Of a stretch of DNA of 64,000 nucleotides, positions 59,354 through 64,000 are shown piece by piece. The position numbers and the translations under genes were made by a program. The notes below the pieces were generated by a model, which saw only the letters and a list, made by a program, of their open reading frames with translations, had not been told where the DNA came from and searched no databases. The DNA comes from Laburnicola sp. R22_1 (Eukaryota > Ascomycota > Dothideomycetes > Pleosporales > Didymosphaeriaceae). Positions within the stretch are counted from its first letter, which is position 1. Each line of letters opens with the position of its first letter. Location of the stretch: the NCBI GenBank assembly GCA_014281115.1, contig JACONQ010000002.1, positions 1,550,001 through 1,614,000 of the forward strand, written 5' to 3'.

Positions 59354-59500
59354 TGTAAGAGAACCTAGCCCTAATTAGAACTTAGTAAAAAGATAGATTA
59401 AGTTCTATATCTAAAGAAAGAAACCGTCTATTAAATCCTTAAGAGCTAATTAGACACTAGCTTACTACGAAACCTGTATAGTAGAGTTTATTCTACTATA
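59354..59500 (-). repeat. 5' LTR of the Gypsy element
   Basis: Partner of 47035-47181. Just inside it (on the minus strand) lies AGCGACTAACTCGTAACTTA, a plausible but RIP-altered primer binding region; the priming tRNA was not identified. Confidence 0.82.
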
Positions 59501-59509
59501 ATATGCGCG

Positions 59510-60250
59510 CTAAGACCGCTAAGCTTACTTAGTAGTTTAAATGCACTTTTTTTATAATTACTATCTTTTTTACACTCTTTTTAATTACTAAGCAGAAGGC
59601 TCTACTTTTTTATTATGTTATTTAAGATAAAAGCCTTTACTATACTACTCCTAGGTAGTTAATTTAACGCCACATATATTTATATAATAATATTATATAA
59701 TATATATAATATAGCGTTAATATATCTATCTAGAAGTAGGATAATAAAGACTTTTATCTTAAATAATATAATAAAAAGCAGAGCCCCTACTTAGTAATTA
59801 AAAAGACGTAAAAAGGTAATAATAAAAATATATAATAACTAGTATAATAAAGAGTTTTTTTATTAATTACTAACTAAATATATAATAAAAATAGTATTTT
59901 TAAATTAAATAATTAAAGACTAGTATTTTCTCTATAAATCTATTAAAAAATTAAAATTATAGCTTTACTAGTAATAAAGTTATGTGGCGTTAAATTAACT
60001 ACCTAGGGGTAGCACGATAAAGGCTTTTATCTTAAATAACATAATAAACAAAGTAATAAAGTTATAAAGCTTTAAAAAAATTACTTATTTAGACTATTTA
60101 TATATATTTGCGTAAGTCTATATATATCTATATATCTTTAAGTATTTTTATGCTAGTAAATTGCCTATACAAAAATGTGCACAGATGCGCACGTCTGCGC
60201 ACAGTTAAGCAGTCTTTCTAGAAAAAACTTTTCTAATAAGGCTTTTCTAA
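59510..60250. repeat. Inverted AT-rich repeat cluster at the right edge of the nest
   Basis: 59510-59680 resembles 42150-42325. 59745-59830 and 59985-60060 are inverted partial copies, so the cluster is palindromic around about 59700. Bases 60070-60230 match the reverse complement of about 45360-45530 (shared AATGTGCACAGATGCGCACG-type motif). These are pieces of the same repeat family as the 45.7-47.0 kb palindrome. Confidence 0.6.
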
Positions 60251-60360
60251 TTACTACTTTAAAAAATTAAGTAATTTTATAGTATATATATAGCTCTATA
60301 ATCTTAAGTTAATTATACTAGATAATCCTAAATGCGTGTACGCGCTAAGACCGTGCACGC

Positions 60361-60540
60361 GCTGATTAAGCATGGTATAGAGATAGTGACACGACACGAT
60401 GTTTGGATAGAACGCGGGTTAAAACGGAGAGTAAACTGTATAACCCCATAACAAGAATTTTTTATTCATTATCTTAAAGCTGTCTCACTAAGAGGCAGGC
60501 TTTCGTTAGTATAAATTATCGACAGCGCGCACCCGTGGAC
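60361..60540. other. Transition from RIP block to normal sequence
   Basis: Base composition returns to normal within a few tens of bases near 60360. No gene is seen before the Fot1-type element begins at 60543. Confidence 0.5.
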
Positions 60541-60542
60541 TA

Positions 60543-60587
60543 CCGTGTTTCATCACCTGACGATCGGCCCCACCGGACGATCGATTT
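60543..60587 (+). repeat. Left terminal inverted repeat of the Fot1-type element
   Basis: Starts CCGTGTTTCATCACC; pairs with 62598-62642. Confidence 0.9.
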
Positions 60588-60640
60588 TCCGCCTCAACAG
60601 CCCAACTTCGGCACCTTTTGCAACGCTCTATACAACGAAT

Positions 60641-62482
60641 ATGGCCGAATTAAGTGCTGCTCTTGACTATTTGAGCTCGCTGAGCATCTCTGAGAAGCCT
60701 AATTACACCAAAGTCGCTCAAAAATATGGCTGCGATCGCAATACGTTGTCGCGCCGGCATCGCAGGGTGCAGGGCACGCGCGACGCGCTGGCCGACAGCC
60801 AGCGCCTCCTCAACTCCTAACAGGAAACTGAGCTTCTACAATATATTGATGGCCTTTGCGAACGAGGATTACCCCCTACAAAGGAGATGATACGAAATTT
60901 CGCATCAGAAATAGCTGGGAAGCCTGCTGGCAAAAACTGGGTTGACCGATTTATACGACGCCACAAAGTCGACCTACTTTCGCACTGGACCTCTGGTATA
61001 GACGCCTCACGTAAACGCGCCGACTCTGCCTTCAAGTACGCCCTATATTTCGAGCTCCTACGTAAAAAGATTGAGCAGTATAACGTCGACAAGCGCCACA
61101 TGTACAATATGGATGAGAAGGGTTTCCTGATTGGGGTGCTGTCAAAAATGAAGCGTGTCTTCTCCCGACAGCGCTATGAGAGCGGCGGCATTAAACAAAT
61201 GCTCCAGGACGGCAATCGCGAGTGGATTACGACGCTGGCATGTATTTGCGCTGATGGAAGCTCTCTTACGCCTTGCTTGATTTATCAAGCGCAGTCAAAC
61301 AATATACAAGACACCTGGTTACAAGATTTTAACGACTCCTCACACAAAGCTCTCTTTGCAGTATCACCAAGTGGATGGACGAACAACGATTTAGGCCTAG
61401 CATGGGTCAAACAGGTGTTTGACAGGGAGACTAAGGCAAAGGCGCGCCGCGATTATCGTCTACTACTCCTTGACGGCCATGGATCGCATGTTACAATGGA
61501 GTTTATTAACTACTGCGATCAAAATAAGATCCTCCTGGCCATCTATCCACCTCATTCAACCCATACGCTCCAGCCGCTTGACGTCGCGCTATTCAAGCCT
61601 CTCAGCACTGCCTACTCTGCTGAACTTACTGAGTATTTGGATAAGTGCCAGGGCCTCTCAAGAGTCACAAAGCGCGACTTCTTCGCTATGTTTGAGAGGG
61701 CCTGGCAGTGCTCCTTTCAAGAAAATACGATCTGCAGCGCCTTTAAGGCCACTGGCCTAGTGCCTTTCAACCCCTAAGTAATCCTTCAGCGCTTTAATAA
61801 TATGGACCCAGAGCGGCCATCCTCAAGCGATAGCAGCTCTTCTGTACTTAGCGCTTCAGATTGGCGTAAAATTGAGAGACTCTTGCGCCAGGTTGTCGCT
61901 GATACTTACGCTGAGGGGTCCCGGCAGCTCTCCCGCACTATGCACTCAATTTCAGTGCGCAACGCCCTCCTGAACTATGAAAATAAGCGTTTACGAGAAG
62001 CGCTAGCCCAGAAGAAGCGCCCTACGCAAGGAAAGCCTCTACTGCTTGAACCACCTACAAATTACGCTGGTGGCGCCATATTTTGGTCCCCCACAAAGGT
62101 CAAGGAAGCTCGCCAACGCCAGGCACAAAAAGATCAGGAGGCAAAGGCTAAGGAGCAAGAGAAGGAGCAGAGGAAGGCTATCCAGGAGGAGCGGAGGCGT
62201 ACAAAGGCTATACAAAAGGAGGAGCGCGCCCAGGGCCCTGGCGTCAACCCAGGCGCTTCGGGCACCAAAAGCAAGGCCCCCAAAGGCATCCAAGAAGCTC
62301 CTCTCCTACTCCAAAACACCTCCAAGGTGACGCGTAAGGGCAAGGAGAAGGCTATTACACCTCCTTTAATTGATGAGGAGGATGTAGAGTACAACTTTTC
62401 ATCTGTTGTAGATGTGGCGCCTACGCCAGCGCGTACACGCCGGGGTCGCTCTTTACGGCTCCCTGAGCGTTATCGCACCTAA
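60641..62482 (+). pseudogene. Fot1/pogo transposase with two RIP-type stop codons
   Basis: From ATG 60641 one frame runs 613 codons to 62482 with only two internal stops, at 60818-60820 (TAA before QETELLQYI) and 61775-61777 (TAA before VILQRFN). Both fit CAA-to-TAA, a C-to-T change at CpA. The N-terminus has a psq/CENP-B-type helix-turn-helix (KVAQKYGCDRNTLSRRHR) and a second DNA-binding block (WVDRFIRRHKVDL). The DDE_1 catalytic core shows NMDEKGF, LLLLDGHGSH and LQPLDVALFKP, giving the three acidic residues. The C-terminal third is a Lys/Arg/Glu-rich coiled coil (EKEQRKAIQEERRR) ending RSLRLPERYRT. This copy cannot make full transposase but could be mobilised in trans. Confidence 0.9.
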
Positions 62483-62597
62483 TAAAGTATCGCGATTGTC
62501 TCCTATGCCCCTCAAAAGCTCTCCACCAAAAAATCTAGCCTGTATACAATTTGTATTGCGTTGTACAGCTTCAAAAGTTGTACGCACGGGCCCTGCC

Positions 62598-62642
62598 AAA
62601 TCGATCGTCAGGTGGGGCCGATCGTCGGGTGATGAAACATGG
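62598..62642 (-). repeat. Right terminal inverted repeat of the Fot1-type element
   Basis: Ends GGTGATGAAACATGG; pairs with 60543-60587. Confidence 0.9.
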
Positions 62643-62644
62643 TA

Positions 62645-62897
62645 TGCCCGTCGGGTGCACATGTTCATAGGTAACACCTGCAAGCACCTGCTGTTCGCCA
62701 TTTTGGTAGCGAGGACTCACCACCACCACCGGCACAGCTCCGCAAGTCTGCACGATGTACTAAAATACTCCTCGGCTGCCACGGGAGAACCAAAACTAGC
62801 CCTTCCATACCACGCAAAGCTGTCATCTCACTAGATACGACCGTGCACAGTAATTGAAGTTTGCATTGGATGTCCTGGAGTAACTACCAGCTTCAAC
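62645..62897. promoter_or_regulatory. Upstream region of hypothetical gene
   Basis: About 250 bp between the transposon and the next start codon. The transposon may have landed in this gene's promoter. No specific site recognised. Confidence 0.4.
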
Positions 62898-63491
62898 ATG
62901 TCCAGCAACACCTCAAACCTATTCGCGCAGATCGCTGCCCAACAGCAAGCTGCTGCCGCAGCCGCCAATCCAATTTCATATGTTCCTTCTGCGAAGAGAG
63001 ATGAAATGCGAGCGCAAACTGTTACCAAGATCGTTGCAGTATGCCATCCAGTCACTGCTGCCTCTAGAAACGGAGAAACAAATCACTGGACGTTGTTCTT
63101 CGACGTCGGCCACGGGCGAGGCGTCGGTTTGGACATCCAGCCTAACCCCCAACAACCGTATACGAACGGCGGCAGCAAAGCTCTTACCATTATATCCTTG
63201 CTTGGTTGTGTACCATCAGATGCCGATGACGCTGTGAGGCACGATAAAGTCTCGGTCATAAACCAGCGAACCGTTGGTGGGTACATCGATTACTTGATGT
63301 CCGAGGGACGTTTCAGATATGCGTTCACATCCGAAGGTGTAGGATGCCGGAACTGGATTATCGATACTCGGACGCTTCTGGCTGATGCCGGTGAGGTCAA
63401 CGGTACTGAATCTGAAATAGTGAGACGCGCTCTCGTCTATACCTGGCCTGAGAACAGGCCTTGTGACCCTGCAGTTGGAATCTATTTTTGA
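62898..63491 (+). CDS. Hypothetical fungal protein, possibly DUF7770-like
   Basis: Single exon, 197 residues from ATG 62898. An N-terminal Gln/Ala-rich run (QQQAAAAAAN) precedes a compact domain: VTKIVAVCHPVTAASRNGE, NHWTLFFDVGHGRGVGLDIQ, then GGYIDYLMSEGRFRYAFTSE and GCRNWIIDTRTLLADAG. The NHWTLF and GCRxW patterns resemble a fungal family of uncharacterised ~200-residue proteins that I recall as DUF7770; not verified. No signal peptide or membrane segment. An open frame at 63463-63648 overlaps the end, so an unseen intron could extend the C-terminus. Confidence 0.55.
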   Translation: MSSNTSNLFAQIAAQQQAAAAAANPISYVPSAKRDEMRAQTVTKIVAVCHPVTAASRNGETNHWTLFFDVGHGRGVGLDIQPNPQQPYTNGGSKALTIISLLGCVPSDADDAVRHDKVSVINQRTVGGYIDYLMSEGRFRYAFTSEGVGCRNWIIDTRTLLADAGEVNGTESEIVRRALVYTWPENRPCDPAVGIYF

Positions 63492-64000
63492 TGCACACAT
63501 ATTCGGGACTAAGATCATCGAGAGTATACCGCTACTTCAACGTCGACTCCATCTTCTCCCAGTGACTACGAGGCAGGACTATTCGGACATGAAGAACTGG
63601 ACGGATGAGATGGCCGCGGCGAAAACGAAAGATATCACCAAGGCCTAGGACAGCTGTTACTGGGGAAGAGAGGGTTCGACAACTGGCCTAGGTAACGAAT
63701 GCCCTGTTTGCTTTCATTGTATATCCGTAGGGTACTTGTCTAATGGACAACATTTGTGCTGAGTTACGCTTTTGAAATCTTACTCTACTCCTTTACATGT
63801 TTCTATCATCACCATCCGTAGTTGGAATGTAGACCCATTGCCTTTCTCTTCGTACCTAGGTACGAATACCGGGTGGTCGCCCGTAAAAGCAATCCAGCCC
63901 CACTTTCGCCTTACAGCTCAGGCACCCTAGCCGCTGGCCCGCTCGGGCGAGCTTCCCATCACGGTCTCACGAGCTCGCGAGACTCGATGCGACCCAAGAA
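63492..64000. other. 3' flank, no gene seen
   Basis: Contains a possible 3' extension frame of the hypothetical gene up to 63648, then nothing supportable to the window end. Confidence 0.4.

Larger units (their letters stand above)
47035..59500 (-). mobile_element. 12.5 kb Ty3/Gypsy LTR retrotransposon, RIP-inactivated
   Basis: Two direct repeats of 147 bp bound the element (47035-47181 and 59354-59500). On the minus strand each starts TATAGT, from TGTAGT by one G-to-A, and ends CACA or TACA, the usual TG...CA. A purine-rich tract (AGTAGGTAGGAAGGTA) lies just inside the left LTR, where the polypurine tract of a minus-strand element should be. Reverse transcriptase and integrase remnants read right to left in order RT then IN, which identifies Ty3/Gypsy. 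Flanking ATAT may be the target duplication, but AT-richness makes this weak. 12.5 kb is long for the group, so nested insertions or extra regions are likely. Confidence 0.82.
28200..60360. repeat. 32 kb AT-rich, RIP-degraded transposon nest
   Basis: From about 28.2 to 60.36 kb the sequence switches sharply to A+T-rich DNA with abundant TA and strikingly few CA and TG dinucleotides. Only four open frames of 60 codons or more occur, the longest being 86, none with a domain. Recognisable transposon frames inside are broken almost entirely by TAG and TAA where CAG, CAA or TGG are expected. This is the signature of RIP acting on repeats. Nested elements are listed separately. No functional gene, tRNA or effector-like small secreted protein was seen. 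Such a block is normally heterochromatic. Confidence 0.9.
60543..62642 (+). mobile_element. Fot1/pogo-type (Tc1-mariner) DNA transposon
   Basis: A 2.1 kb element with TIRs of 45 bp: 60543-60587 and 62598-62642 are inverted repeats with three mismatches (both tips include TGTTTCATCACC and CGATCGGCCCCACC). Each side is flanked by TA (60541-60542 and 62643-62644), the target duplication typical of this superfamily. The TIR itself holds a nested repeat of GACGATCG. Composition is normal, in contrast to the adjacent RIP block, so the insertion or spread is recent. One transposase reading frame fills the interior. Confidence 0.93.

Noticed and set aside
28200..60360. CRISPR array or bacterial-type system in the repeats
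   Set aside because: Repeats are in direct contact without unique spacers, the setting is fungal, and decay follows RIP.
28200..60360. Mitochondrial DNA insertion
   Set aside because: AT-richness comes with depletion of CA/TG and with Gypsy protein remnants; no mitochondrial gene or tRNA pattern was seen.
63463..63648. Separate gene after the hypothetical protein
   Set aside because: Overlaps the previous stop, lacks a domain; at best an alternative last exon.

Overview
The window looks like a chromosome segment of a filamentous ascomycete, most likely a dothideomycete of the Pleosporales type. The reasons are compact genes with 45-110 bp introns, fungus-specific families (Atg11, DUF3112, DUF7053, fungal aldoxime dehydratase), a Fot1/pogo transposon, and a 32 kb gene-free block whose C-to-T/G-to-A decay is what repeat-induced point mutation (RIP) leaves. 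The species cannot be named from the sequence alone.

Layout. 1-28.1 kb is ordinary gene-rich euchromatin: a PWWP-UIM-BTB fusion protein, SEC11 signal peptidase, an intron-containing tRNA-Gly(CCC), NHP6 HMG-box protein, CENP-H/Mcm16, ATG11, a coiled-coil protein, a tiny spliced membrane protein, an MFS permease with a nonsense codon and a MITE-like element in its promoter, a DUF7053 protein, an NAD(P)-dependent reductase, a DUF3112 membrane protein, a GPALPP/DUF3752-like protein, a Tic20/UPF0132-like membrane protein and a heme aldoxime dehydratase. 28.2-60.36 kb is an AT-rich RIP-degraded transposon nest. It holds a 16.8 kb structure bounded by inverted repeats more than 1 kb long, two kinds of tandem array, a lightly mutated island, a large palindrome, and a 12.5 kb Ty3/Gypsy retrotransposon on the minus strand with 147 bp LTRs and readable remnants of reverse transcriptase and integrase. 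60.54-62.64 kb is a well preserved Fot1/pogo element with 45 bp terminal inverted repeats, TA target duplication and two RIP-type stop codons in its transposase. 62.9-64 kb returns to unique sequence with one hypothetical gene.

Functional links are loose, as is usual for fungi. CENP-H and ATG11 are divergent from a 230 bp shared promoter. The aldoxime dehydratase starts about 150 bp from the RIP block, so its promoter abuts likely heterochromatin. Points most worth a second look are the PWWP-UIM-BTB architecture, a 57 bp unmutated insert with a 16 bp target duplication inside the decayed reverse transcriptase that shares 19 identical bases with the first bases of this window, the long inverted repeats, and the permease killed by one CpA-to-TpA change. 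Gene structures below were spliced by eye from donor, branch and acceptor motifs and reading-frame continuity; no search or alignment was run.
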